From: Labilibaculum filiforme
GTDB lineage: Bacteria > Bacteroidota > Bacteroidia > Bacteroidales > Marinifilaceae
NCBI RefSeq assembly: GCF_002843315.1
Contig: NZ_MVDD01000025.1
Location: 1-47,841 of the forward strand
DNA: 47,841 nucleotides
Direction: 5' to 3'
How positions within the stretch are numbered: the stretch's first letter is position 1; each line of letters starts with the position of its first letter. Under the pieces are notes generated by a model. It searched no databases, was not told the origin of the DNA, and worked only from the letters and a program-made list of their open reading frames with translations. The position numbers were made by a program, and so were the translations under genes. Shown one piece after another: positions 23,169 through 33,516 of this stretch.

Positions 23169-23864
23169 ATGTCGATCAAAAAAGATAAAAAATTTGAAAA
23201 ACTTGATAATGATTTCGCTAAAATGCAAAGCCTGTTGTTTCAACAGTTCGAAATTTTAGAAGAGGTTGTAAATCATGGTCTGGATGAAATCGAAAAAGAA
23301 CATCTGGATACATTTAAAAAGAACGAAAATAAAATTGATCAGTTCGAAATTAAAATGAGCGACAATATCATTCAAACCATTGGTCTTCAACACCCTATGG
23401 CTAGCGATTTACGCCTATTAATTTCGTACTTCCGAATGATTGGACACGTAGAAAGAATTGGAGATCAGCTAAATAACATCATGCGCTTTTTTCATAAAAT
23501 GGATCCGCCCACTATTCATGACAACCATAAAGACTCGGTGCTTAACATGCTATCGATAAGTTCCGAAATGGTAAAAAAAGCACTAATCTCTTTCGAGGAT
23601 AGAGATCGTGAATATGCAATCTGGACCATTAAAAACGATGAGATTGTGGATGAAATGCAATCGAAAATTTTAAAACGAATGGTTCGGAAAAATTCCCCAA
23701 CAAGTGGCGATCCAACCGAAATATTCAACCTGTTAAATTTCAACAGTATATTGGGAAATATCGAACGAATAGCCGACAATGCCACGAATATTGCCGAAGC
23801 GTCGATTTATTACCTACAAGGCATTGATTTGCGCCACACAGATCTGCCTGAGGAAGATCATTAA
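23169..23864 (+). CDS. phoU: phosphate signalling protein PhoU
   Basis: Links the Pst transporter to PhoR and represses the Pho regulon when phosphate is plentiful. Two repeated three-helix PhoU domains; the conserved metal-contacting segments are about DLRLLISYFRMIGHVERIGDQ and FNSILGNIERIADNATNIAEA. The start is set at the ATG at 23169 (MSIKKDKKFEKLDN), which gives 231 aa. An upstream TTG at 23112 would overlap pstB and add a low-complexity Asn/Thr stretch. Position after pstB is classical. Confidence 0.93.
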   Translation: MSIKKDKKFEKLDNDFAKMQSLLFQQFEILEEVVNHGLDEIEKEHLDTFKKNENKIDQFEIKMSDNIIQTIGLQHPMASDLRLLISYFRMIGHVERIGDQLNNIMRFFHKMDPPTIHDNHKDSVLNMLSISSEMVKKALISFEDRDREYAIWTIKNDEIVDEMQSKILKRMVRKNSPTSGDPTEIFNLLNFNSILGNIERIADNATNIAEASIYYLQGIDLRHTDLPEEDH

Positions 23865-23875
23865 GCAAATACAAA

Positions 23876-24628
23876 ATGGATAATTTACAAAAACTTACAA
23901 CTCAACTTTTTAACCAAAACCCAGGAAAGAATTCCAAAATGAAGGATTTAAAGATATTGGTAGTGGACGACGAAGAGGATTTATGTGAAATTCTCCAATT
24001 CAACCTGAAACAGGAAGGTTTTGAGGTAGATATTGCTTATTCAGCCGAACAAGCCTTAAAATTAGACTTAAAAACATATGATTTTTTTCTTTTAGATATT
24101 ATGATGGGAGAAATTTCAGGGCTCGATTTAGCAAAGATAATTCGAAGAAATCCAGATTTGGAAACAAAGCCAATTCTTTTTATCACAGCCAAAACTAGCG
24201 AAGAAGATAAACTAATAGGTTTTAGTGCCGGAGCAGACGATTACATTACCAAACCTTTCTCGGTAAAAGAGATTATTGCAAGAATTAATGTAATTTGTAA
24301 ACGAATTTTTTCGGATCTAAAAACTAATTTGGATTTTGAGTTTGATGAATTCAAAATGATTTCTGATTCAAAAAAAGTGTGCATTCATGGCAAAGACATC
24401 GGCTTAACAAAAACCGAATACGAAATACTTCGATTGCTAATTAGTCATTCAGGCAGAATATATTCTAGAGAAGAAATAATGAGCATTATCTGGGCCGATG
24501 AAAGCTTTATTGGCGACCGCACTGTAGATGTAAACGTTAGACGAATACGAAAGAAAATTGGTAAATATCAGAAGTTTATTAAAACAAAATCTGGCTACGG
24601 CTACTATTTTGAACCTAGCACAAACTAA
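23876..24628 (+). CDS. phoB: phosphate regulon response regulator (PhoB-type, OmpR family)
   Basis: A receiver domain (about residues 25-145) with the acidic pair in VVDDEED (31-32), phospho-acceptor Asp74, conserved Thr in FITAKT and Lys126, followed by an OmpR/PhoB winged helix (about 155-245) with the recognition segment DRTVDVNVRRIRKKIG and the terminal wing SGYGYYF. Met22 (MKDLKILVVDDEE) is a likely alternative start, since receiver domains usually begin within a few residues. It is probably the protein that binds the Pho boxes before pstS. Its stop overlaps the phoR ATG by one base. Confidence 0.92.
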   Translation: MDNLQKLTTQLFNQNPGKNSKMKDLKILVVDDEEDLCEILQFNLKQEGFEVDIAYSAEQALKLDLKTYDFFLLDIMMGEISGLDLAKIIRRNPDLETKPILFITAKTSEEDKLIGFSAGADDYITKPFSVKEIIARINVICKRIFSDLKTNLDFEFDEFKMISDSKKVCIHGKDIGLTKTEYEILRLLISHSGRIYSREEIMSIIWADESFIGDRTVDVNVRRIRKKIGKYQKFIKTKSGYGYYFEPSTN

Positions 24629-26442
24629 TGCCCCAAATCTATAATTTCATGCAAAAACCCATTCAAAAATCCGGATCAAAATACAAAAAGAGATTGTTCT
24701 TTTTCTTTTTTATTATTGTATTGATATTCTCAATGCTTATTGGCGGATTTCAGTACAATCAGGAACGTTTATACCGTCGCGAAAAATTAGAATATGCACT
24801 TAATATTTACACCCAACAGGTGCATCAGCTAATTCAAAAAAAGGGCTTGAACGAAAAACTTAATTTTTCGGAAGTGGATACTTTGCGAGCCTTAATGCCC
24901 GACAACGACATTAGAATATCGGTTATTACCAACAAAGGTAAGGTTGTATACGATTCCTTCGTTAACGATATCGAAAAACTAGACAATCATTTGAACCGAC
25001 CCGAAGTTCAAAAATCAATTCATTCCAAAAAAGGAAGTAACATTCGTTTATCAGGTTCTACAGGACAATCGTACTACTATTATTCCAAAAATTATTACGA
25101 TTATTTTGTTCGTACTGCCCTTCCTATCAACGAAAGTGTAATGGACTTTTTAAAAGCAAACACTTTATTCTTCTACTTTTTGTTTGGATTATTTGGAGTA
25201 ACCGTAGTTTTTCTGATTTATGCCACCGAACATTTTGGAAATTCGATTGCAAAGCTTCGAAAATTTGCAATTAATGCAGCACAAAATAGAGATATCGATC
25301 CAAACGAAGATTTTGGAAAAACAGAATTGGGTGAAATCAGCAACCAAATTGTAAAAATATACCAAAACCTTAGCAAAACAACCAATGCTCTTAGTCAAGA
25401 AAAAGAGAAGTTAATCATGCACCTTCAAATTGCTCAGGAAGGAGTTGCCATCTTCGATAAAAACAAAAATCTTATTCTTTGGAACAGTCATTTTATCGAT
25501 TACATCAACTATTTAGCTCATATTTCGAGTCACAATTACCAGGAACTGTTCGAGCTACCTGAATTAGTAGAAATCACCGAATTTATCGATAAAAACAGTA
25601 AAGAACTAGATACCAATTACATTCCAAACGTTGATATTATTAGTACCAAAAAGACCATCACAATTGGCCACAAAGTATTTCTATTTCAGGTAGTTGTGTT
25701 TTTAGATAGTAAGTTCGAAATTTCGGTAAACGATATCACTAAAGTGGAAAATGAAAAAACCATTAAACAGGAAATGACCCTGAATATCGCCCACGAGCTA
25801 AAAACACCAGTAACAGCTATTTCCGGATTTTTAGAAACAATTAAGGATAATCCAGGCATGGACGAAAACAAAAAAGCGCAATTTATAGAACGCTCTTGTC
25901 TGCAAATTAACCGTTTGTCTAATTTAATTCAAGATATTTCCTTTATCACTAAAATTGAAGAAGCCAACGAGTTATTCTCTATCGAAGATGTGAACGTAAA
26001 TGAATTGGTAAAAGAAATGCTTACCGATTTTGAATTAAAATTGCTTGAAGCAAAAATGGAAATAGCATTCAATTTCCCTAGCGATCTTACTATTAAAGGA
26101 AATTCGGAGCTTCTCGATTCCATTTTTAGAAACCTAATTGATAACTCGATAAAATACGCAGGAGAAGGCTGTAAAATTGAAATTAAAAATTATTTCGAAG
26201 ATACAAATTACCATTATTTCTCGTTTACGGATAATGGCGTAGGAATTCAAGAAGAACACTTGCCACGCATATTCGAGCGTTTTTACCGAGCAGATAACGG
26301 GCGTTCCAGAAAAATGGGCGGAACTGGTTTGGGCTTATCCATTGTAAAAAATGCAGTTGCCTACCACAAAGGGAGAATATTCGTTAAAAAACGAAAAGAA
26401 CAAGGAATTGAATTTTTCTTTTCTCTTAAAAAAGAGATTTAA
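24628..26442 (+). CDS. phoR: phosphate regulon sensor histidine kinase (PhoR-type)
   Basis: 604 aa. First membrane helix at about 22-42, a periplasmic domain of about 135 residues, second helix at about 178-200, a HAMP-like linker (200-255), a PAS-like domain (about 262-372), HisKA with His389 in NIAHELKTP, N-box FRNLIDNSIKYA, and HATPase G-boxes DNGVGI and GGTGLGLSIV. E. coli PhoR has almost no periplasmic part, so the larger sensor region here may read more than Pst state, though such domains are common in Bacteroidota PhoR-like kinases. Last gene of the pst-pho operon, followed by a terminator. Confidence 0.9.
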   Translation: MPQIYNFMQKPIQKSGSKYKKRLFFFFFIIVLIFSMLIGGFQYNQERLYRREKLEYALNIYTQQVHQLIQKKGLNEKLNFSEVDTLRALMPDNDIRISVITNKGKVVYDSFVNDIEKLDNHLNRPEVQKSIHSKKGSNIRLSGSTGQSYYYYSKNYYDYFVRTALPINESVMDFLKANTLFFYFLFGLFGVTVVFLIYATEHFGNSIAKLRKFAINAAQNRDIDPNEDFGKTELGEISNQIVKIYQNLSKTTNALSQEKEKLIMHLQIAQEGVAIFDKNKNLILWNSHFIDYINYLAHISSHNYQELFELPELVEITEFIDKNSKELDTNYIPNVDIISTKKTITIGHKVFLFQVVVFLDSKFEISVNDITKVENEKTIKQEMTLNIAHELKTPVTAISGFLETIKDNPGMDENKKAQFIERSCLQINRLSNLIQDISFITKIEEANELFSIEDVNVNELVKEMLTDFELKLLEAKMEIAFNFPSDLTIKGNSELLDSIFRNLIDNSIKYAGEGCKIEIKNYFEDTNYHYFSFTDNGVGIQEEHLPRIFERFYRADNGRSRKMGGTGLGLSIVKNAVAYHKGRIFVKKRKEQGIEFFFSLKKEI

Positions 26443-26465
26443 ATTCACTTCGCACAATTATAATC

Positions 26466-26492
26466 GCCACAGGAATTTCCTGTGGCTTTTTT
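26466..26492 (+). terminator. terminator of the pst-pho operon
   Basis: Ten-bp stem GCCACAGGAA (26466-26475) with TTCCTGTGGC (26477-26486), then six T. Confidence 0.85.
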
Positions 26493-26603
26493 AAGCTTCT
26501 AATTTCAAACGTTTGTTGAGCTTTTTCCGCATTCAAAAAAAAAAGAAAGTCAGAAATTGTGTATTAATTCTTACCTTTCCTTTTCATTAAAATAAAAGTT
26601 AAA

Positions 26604-27590
26604 ATGTACAAAGCATCAGAAGATAGATATGATAATATGCCCTACCGCAGATGCGGGCGAAGTGGTTTACTACTACCAGCAATTTCTTTAGGTTTGTGGC
26701 ACAATTTCGGACATGTAGATGTCTACAATGAGTTCAAGAAAATTATTTTTCATGCCTTCGATAGAGGAATTACCCATTTCGATTTGGCCAATAACTACGG
26801 ACCACCTGCAGGTTCGGCCGAAGAAAATTTCGGAAAAATTTTGAACGAAGACTTAAAGCAGTATCGCGACGAGATGATTATTTCGACCAAAGCAGGATAT
26901 GGGATGTGGCCGGGACCTTATGGCGATTGGGGATCACGCAAATATCTAATTTCGAGTCTCGATCAAAGTTTGAAAAGAATGGGCCTCGATTATGTCGATA
27001 TCTTTTATTCTCATCGTCCGGATCCAAACACACCAATTGAGGAAACAATGAGAGCTTTAGATCATGTTGTTCGTCAGGGAAAAGCATTATACGTTGGCAT
27101 TTCAAACTATAGTGCCGACCAAACGCGCGAAGCATCACGAATTTTAAAAGAATTAGGAACACCATGCTTAATCCATCAACCAAAATATTCGATGTTCGAG
27201 CGTTGGGTTGAAAATGGCTTGTTGGATGTTTTGGAAGAAGATGGAATTGGTGGCATTGCCTTCTCTCCTTTGGCACAAGGAATGTTAACCAATAAATATT
27301 TAAAAGGTATTCCTGAAGGTTCGAGAGCGGCTAAAGCTCATGGCTTTTTACAGAAAGATCAAATTACCGAAAAAGTAATTGCTAAAATAAAATCTTTGGA
27401 TGAAATTGCAGAAAAACGAGGACAAAGTTTAGCTCAGATGGCAATTGCCTGGTTACTAAAAGATGAACGAATTACTTCGGTTTTGGTTGGAGCAAGTTCA
27501 GTAAATCAACTCGAACAAAATATCAAGTCTGTTGCAAATCTAGAGTTTACAACTGCCGAATTAAAAGAGATTAGAACTATTATAGATTAA
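26604..27590 (+). CDS. aldo/keto reductase, YghZ/Gpr (L-glyceraldehyde 3-phosphate reductase) type
   Basis: NADPH-dependent carbonyl reductase of 328 aa with the AKR catalytic tetrad Asp60, Tyr65, Lys96 and His137. The family-specific stretch FDLANNYGPPAGSAEENFG, plus STKAGYGMWPGPYGDWGS, matches the YghZ/Gpr subgroup (AKR14), known to reduce L-glyceraldehyde 3-phosphate and methylglyoxal. A C-terminal NADPH-binding segment carries VLVGASSVNQLEQN. Monocistronic, between two terminators. The physiological substrate here is inferred from the family. Confidence 0.88.
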   Translation: MYKASEDRYDNMPYRRCGRSGLLLPAISLGLWHNFGHVDVYNEFKKIIFHAFDRGITHFDLANNYGPPAGSAEENFGKILNEDLKQYRDEMIISTKAGYGMWPGPYGDWGSRKYLISSLDQSLKRMGLDYVDIFYSHRPDPNTPIEETMRALDHVVRQGKALYVGISNYSADQTREASRILKELGTPCLIHQPKYSMFERWVENGLLDVLEEDGIGGIAFSPLAQGMLTNKYLKGIPEGSRAAKAHGFLQKDQITEKVIAKIKSLDEIAEKRGQSLAQMAIAWLLKDERITSVLVGASSVNQLEQNIKSVANLEFTTAELKEIRTIID

Positions 27591-27612
27591 TCACCTATAA
27601 CTACTTACTATA

Positions 27613-27645
27613 AAAAGGATTCTTATTTTGAATAAGAATCCTTTT
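27613..27645. terminator. terminator of the aldo/keto reductase gene
   Basis: Fifteen-bp perfect stem AAAAGGATTCTTATT (27613-27627) with AATAAGAATCCTTTT (27631-27645) and a 3-nt loop; T-rich downstream. Confidence 0.85.
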
Positions 27646-27754
27646 CTATATAACCACCCTCCTAATTCTTATGTAAGAAATATTTTTGATGTTATCATAG
27701 ATTTTCTTAATTTCACTTATTAATATTATGAAAATTTAAACAAAACAAAAAAAA

Positions 27755-28117
27755 ATGCTCATGAAACTATCCAAGCCCTTTGTTAACCTAACAAAATCTA
27801 AATTAACAGGAAATTACACACTTAACTCTGTTGTTTCTTTACCAAAAGATTATGCACTTACTGCCATAGAACAAGGACCTATTAAAACAGATGAGGGAAA
27901 AGTTTGGGCTGTTACAGCATCTTACATAACAAATGGTTCTACAGAAACCGATATTGTTGAATTCGCAGTTCCTCTAAAACATGGACCAATCAAAGAAATT
28001 AATAAAGTAAGAATGTATGTGAAGGATGTATCTCCAAAAAGTGCATCGTCACTTAGACATACAGAAGATAACGGTACAGATGTTGATTATGATGATGCCG
28101 AAACTACCAATCCATAA
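27755..28117 (+). CDS. uncharacterised 120-aa protein
   Basis: No family recognised. A small soluble protein without a clear signal peptide. It has alternating strand-like segments (YTLNSVVSLPKDY, KVWAVTASYITN, DIVEFAVPL, INKVRMYVKDV) that suggest a compact beta fold, and an acidic tail (DNGTDVDYDDAETTNP). ATG at 27755 or 27761. It has its own strong terminator and an AT-rich leader. The following kinase has its own upstream region. Confidence 0.65.
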   Translation: MLMKLSKPFVNLTKSKLTGNYTLNSVVSLPKDYALTAIEQGPIKTDEGKVWAVTASYITNGSTETDIVEFAVPLKHGPIKEINKVRMYVKDVSPKSASSLRHTEDNGTDVDYDDAETTNP

Positions 28118-28138
28118 TTGTGCTTAGTATTTACGTAT

Positions 28139-28187
28139 AATGAATGACAAACTAAACTCATTAGTTATTTGTCATTCATTTTTTTTG
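28139..28187 (+). terminator. terminator of the 120-aa gene
   Basis: Thirteen-bp stem AATGAATGACAAA (28139-28151) with TTTGTCATTCATT (28168-28180), inner CTAA/TTAG, then a T-run. Confidence 0.85.
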
Positions 28188-28223
28188 TATTAAATTGCCT
28201 ATTAGTTGTGACCGCCAATTGAT

Positions 28224-30299
28224 ATGAGAAAACTATTTTTATTTGTACTATTTTTTTTGTTTACTGCAAAGCCTTTGCTTTTTGCTCAGGAAGTAGATTC
28301 TGTGAACAAAAAATTAGATTCTATTTCGGATGTTAATTTAAAGATTGAATTCTTAAATGATTGGACCGGCAAGAATTATCGTAAATTACCAGTTGAAGCA
28401 CTTTATTACGCTGAAAAAACAATTGAATATGCTAATAAATCGCAAAACTACTCTGGAACCGGAAATGCTCTCATCCGAATTGCTTTAATTCATTTTCGAA
28501 AGGAGGACTACAATCTGTCCATATCCTTTTTTAACAAAGCACTTGATAAATTCAGAATATCAGAGGATTCCCTTGGTATTAGTAACACTTTCTTAAACAG
28601 AGGAATTGTTTATCGCAATATGGATCAACACAATTTGGCAATTATTGATTTATTTGCGTGCATGGAATATTTCGAAAACGCAAATTGTACTTTTGAACTC
28701 CCCCTATCCTACAACAGTATTGGCCTCGTATACAAAGATTTAAAAAACTACAACAAAGCACTTGAGTTTTACCACAAAGCAGAAAACATTTATAAAGCAG
28801 AAAATAATATTTCATCTTTATATGCTTCAAATACCAACATTGCCAATATACTATCTATACAGGATAATTTCAAAGAAGCTCTCTCCCACTACCAAAAAAA
28901 TCTTGAAATTTTAATTGTAGAACCCAATAAGTACAGACAAGCTCAAACCTATCACAACATAGGATCGTGCTATATGGAAATGAAACAATATCCACTTGCC
29001 TTGGAATATTTACGTCAGAGTTTGGAATTAAAAGAAGAAATTGGAAACAAAAACCTTTCAATTTCTACTATTAATAGTCTTGCACAAGTCTTTTATGAAC
29101 AAAGCAATTACCAAAAAGCATTAGAATATCGCAAAAAAGCTCATGCACTAGCTATAGATTGCAAAAATATTGAATACCAAAAAAATTGTAATGAAGCACT
29201 TTTTAGAATTTTTACACATTTAAATATGGCCGATAGTGCGTTACATTATTTTATTAATTATGAGCAATTACGGGATAGTATTTTCAACCATGAAAATCTG
29301 AAACAAATTACAGAGATTCAGGAAAAATACGAATCGGAAAAAAAAGCAACACAAATTACTTTATTAGAAAAAGAGAATAGAAGTAGAATGTTGCAACGCA
29401 ATGGACTAATTGCAATACTAATTTTACTACTTGGCTACGCCATTTTTATTGTTCGCTCCTATGCCAGAAATAAAAAAGTAAACCGTTTATTACAACTACA
29501 GAAAAATAGAATTGAATGGCATAAAACAATTCTCGACCGAAAAAATATAGACTTATTAGATTCCAATAAGACGAAAAACAGATTATTCCAAATCATTTCG
29601 CACGATTTACGATCTCCATTAGCTTCTGTTTACAACATTTCTCAATTAATTAAGATTTTTATTCAGCAAAAAAAATATCATTTACTCGAGGAAAGTAGCA
29701 ATGATATGGAAGAATGCATCAAAAATGTATTAAGTCTTACCGATAATCTACTTTCTTGGTCGTTAAATCAATCTGGAAAACTACCTTACAAACCTAGCGT
29801 TTTGCCTCTTAAGCCATTAGTAGAAAGTAATTTACAAACATATTCGAGTGTTGCAAAACAAAAAGATATTCATCTTCAACTACTTATTAACGAACCCGTT
29901 TTCGTTTTTGCCGATCGTCAAATGCTAGATACAATAATACGGAATTTATTAAATAACTCACTAAAATTTACACCCACAGGAGGAGTAATTGCCGTAGGAA
30001 TCAAGCAGTATGATAATTTCGTAGAACTGTGGATAAAAGACAATGGAATAGGAATTTCGGAAAATCAAATCGCACATTTATTTGACGTGGATAATTTAGA
30101 ATCTCATTCAGGAACCAGTGGCGAAAAAGGAAATGGATTAGGTTTACTTCTTTGCAAACAATTTATTGAACAAAATAAAGGTGAAATTTGGGTAGAAAGC
30201 ACTATAAATTTAGGAACGACTTTCCGTTTTACTATTCCTGCAAGAGAAAACACAAATGAAATAAGCTCTATTCTTACTTCCAATTTGCAGTCGAATTAA
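28224..30299 (+). CDS. TPR-containing sensor histidine kinase
   Basis: Full-length 691-aa counterpart of the disrupted kinase at the window start. A signal peptide (1-21, ending LLFAQ) exports six or seven TPR repeats (about 35-340) to the periplasm. A coiled coil (about 360-395), one membrane helix (about 396-413), then HisKA with His460 in ISHDLRSP and HATPase with N-box RNLLNNSLKFT, DNGIGI and GNGLGLLLCKQF. The ligand is unknown; TPR sensors probably bind peptides or partner proteins. No response regulator is adjacent, so the partner is elsewhere. Confidence 0.9.
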   Translation: MRKLFLFVLFFLFTAKPLLFAQEVDSVNKKLDSISDVNLKIEFLNDWTGKNYRKLPVEALYYAEKTIEYANKSQNYSGTGNALIRIALIHFRKEDYNLSISFFNKALDKFRISEDSLGISNTFLNRGIVYRNMDQHNLAIIDLFACMEYFENANCTFELPLSYNSIGLVYKDLKNYNKALEFYHKAENIYKAENNISSLYASNTNIANILSIQDNFKEALSHYQKNLEILIVEPNKYRQAQTYHNIGSCYMEMKQYPLALEYLRQSLELKEEIGNKNLSISTINSLAQVFYEQSNYQKALEYRKKAHALAIDCKNIEYQKNCNEALFRIFTHLNMADSALHYFINYEQLRDSIFNHENLKQITEIQEKYESEKKATQITLLEKENRSRMLQRNGLIAILILLLGYAIFIVRSYARNKKVNRLLQLQKNRIEWHKTILDRKNIDLLDSNKTKNRLFQIISHDLRSPLASVYNISQLIKIFIQQKKYHLLEESSNDMEECIKNVLSLTDNLLSWSLNQSGKLPYKPSVLPLKPLVESNLQTYSSVAKQKDIHLQLLINEPVFVFADRQMLDTIIRNLLNNSLKFTPTGGVIAVGIKQYDNFVELWIKDNGIGISENQIAHLFDVDNLESHSGTSGEKGNGLGLLLCKQFIEQNKGEIWVESTINLGTTFRFTIPARENTNEISSILTSNLQSN

Positions 30300-30373
30300 T
30301 CCCATTTTTTTTAAGCATATATCCTACCAACAAATTTCCTTAAAACTTAATCATTCAATTGAACCGGTTCTAA

Positions 30374-32035
<1,662 letters not shown>

Positions 32036-32059
32036 GTCTAAATTAAACCTTTATATCTC

Positions 32060-32100
32060 ATCCCCCGGACATTTTTTTGTTTGGGGGATTTATTTTTTTA
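32060..32100 (+). terminator. terminator of the ABC-F gene
   Basis: ATCCCCC (32060-32066) with GGGGGAT (32083-32089), then a T-rich tail. Confidence 0.8.
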
Positions 32101-32160
32101 TCCTTTACCACAGTTAATCTCTTCTTAAAATGCAAGCTATAATATTTTAGTCACTCCTAT

Positions 32161-32191
32161 TTTCCTTTTTCCGGCATTTTATTTATCTTTG
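32161..32191 (+). promoter_or_regulatory. promoter of deoB
   Basis: TTTC (32161-32164), a 19-bp spacer, and TATCTTTG (32184-32191), close to the TTTG-N19-TAnnTTTG consensus. It lies 57 bp before the chosen deoB start and overlaps the rejected upstream TTG start. Confidence 0.65.
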
Positions 32192-32248
32192 CATCACTAC
32201 CTAAACAACCCTTCATCAGTATATTTTATACACTTTAAACACAAATTT

Positions 32249-33430
32249 ATGATTCCTAAAATAAAACGCGCTACAATTGTAGTGTTGGATAGCGCTGGCG
32301 TTGGTTATTTACCAGATGCTGCAGAATTTGGTGATGTTGGTTCCAATACATTTGGAAATATTGCCAAGCATTGTAATGGTATTAGCTTACCAAACATGGA
32401 AAAGTTAGGATTAGGTAACCTAACTGATATAAAAGGAGTTGCACCTTGCAACATGGTAAGTGGAGCTTACGGAAAAGCTGCAGAAGCATCAAAAGGCAAG
32501 GATACAACCACTGGTCATTGGGAAATAGCAGGAGTTAAGCTAGAACGAGCTTTCCCCACCTATGCAAATGGATTTTCAGAAAAAACCATTCAATTATTTG
32601 AAGAAAGAACTGGTAGAAAAGTGATGGCAAACAAGCCCGCTTCAGGAACTGCTATTCTTGACGAATATGGCGAAGAGCAAATGAAATCGGGCAACTGGAT
32701 TGTTTATACTTCTGCCGATCCTGTCTTTCAAATTGCTGCTCACGAAGAAATTATTCCCTTAGAAGAATTATACCGAGCATGCGAAATAGCATTAGAAATT
32801 TGCACCGAGTTGGAACCTGTAGCTCGTGTAATTGCACGACCTTACTTAGGAAGTGGGGAAGGAAATTTTGCTAGGACCTCGAATCGTCACGATTATTCGG
32901 TGACACCACCCGCTCCTACTGTTCTCGATCGCTTAAGCGAAAGCGGATTGGATGTTATCGGTATTGGTAAAACAAAAGATATTTTTGCCGGACAAGGAAT
33001 TACAGACTCCCGTGGAACTAATAAAGATAATTTGGATGGTATTAATAAAACCATAACTGCCTTAAAGGAAGATAGTAAAGGGTTGATATTCACAAATCTG
33101 GTCGATTTCGATATGCTATTTGGACATCGTAGAAATCCGGAAGGATACAAAGCTGCCTTGGAGGAATTTGATCGTTATTTGCCACAAATTCAGGCAAATT
33201 TAAAAGAAGATGAAATTTTGATTTTAACTGCCGATCATGGATGTGATCCTACTTATCCTGGAACCGATCATACAAGAGAATACATTCCAATAATGGTGTA
33301 TGGTAAAAATATCAAACAGAATGTTAATTTGGGAACCAGAACATCTTTTACTGATATTGCTGCAACTATCGAGGAGCTTTTATTAGGAAATAAAGTAGAG
33401 GGAAGTTTTGCTAAGGAACTCTACCAGTAA
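32249..33430 (+). CDS. deoB: phosphopentomutase
   Basis: Interconverts ribose 1-phosphate and ribose 5-phosphate (and the deoxy forms), linking nucleoside salvage to the pentose pathway. The 393-aa alkaline-phosphatase-superfamily protein has metal ligand Asp14 in VVLDSAGVG, the phospho-threonine loop GKDTTTGHWE (83-92), and late metal ligands in VDFDMLFGHRRN and TADHGCDPTYPGTDHTRE. The ATG at 32249 is chosen over an upstream TTG at 32189, because that codon is part of the -7 promoter box and the extra residues (about 20) do not resemble the family. Confidence 0.95.
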   Translation: MIPKIKRATIVVLDSAGVGYLPDAAEFGDVGSNTFGNIAKHCNGISLPNMEKLGLGNLTDIKGVAPCNMVSGAYGKAAEASKGKDTTTGHWEIAGVKLERAFPTYANGFSEKTIQLFEERTGRKVMANKPASGTAILDEYGEEQMKSGNWIVYTSADPVFQIAAHEEIIPLEELYRACEIALEICTELEPVARVIARPYLGSGEGNFARTSNRHDYSVTPPAPTVLDRLSESGLDVIGIGKTKDIFAGQGITDSRGTNKDNLDGINKTITALKEDSKGLIFTNLVDFDMLFGHRRNPEGYKAALEEFDRYLPQIQANLKEDEILILTADHGCDPTYPGTDHTREYIPIMVYGKNIKQNVNLGTRTSFTDIAATIEELLLGNKVEGSFAKELYQ

Positions 33431-33452
33431 ACTTTAAGATATATTTCAAACT

Positions 33453-33488
33453 AAAAATGCCACTCCAAAAAGTTGAAGTGGCATTTTT
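33453..33488. terminator. bidirectional terminator between deoB and the transglutaminase gene
   Basis: Stem AAAAATGCCACT (33453-33464) with AGTGGCATTTTT (33477-33488); A-rich before and T-rich after. Confidence 0.85.
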
Positions 33489-33516
33489 TATTCCATTAAA
33501 AAATATCTTGTTTTGC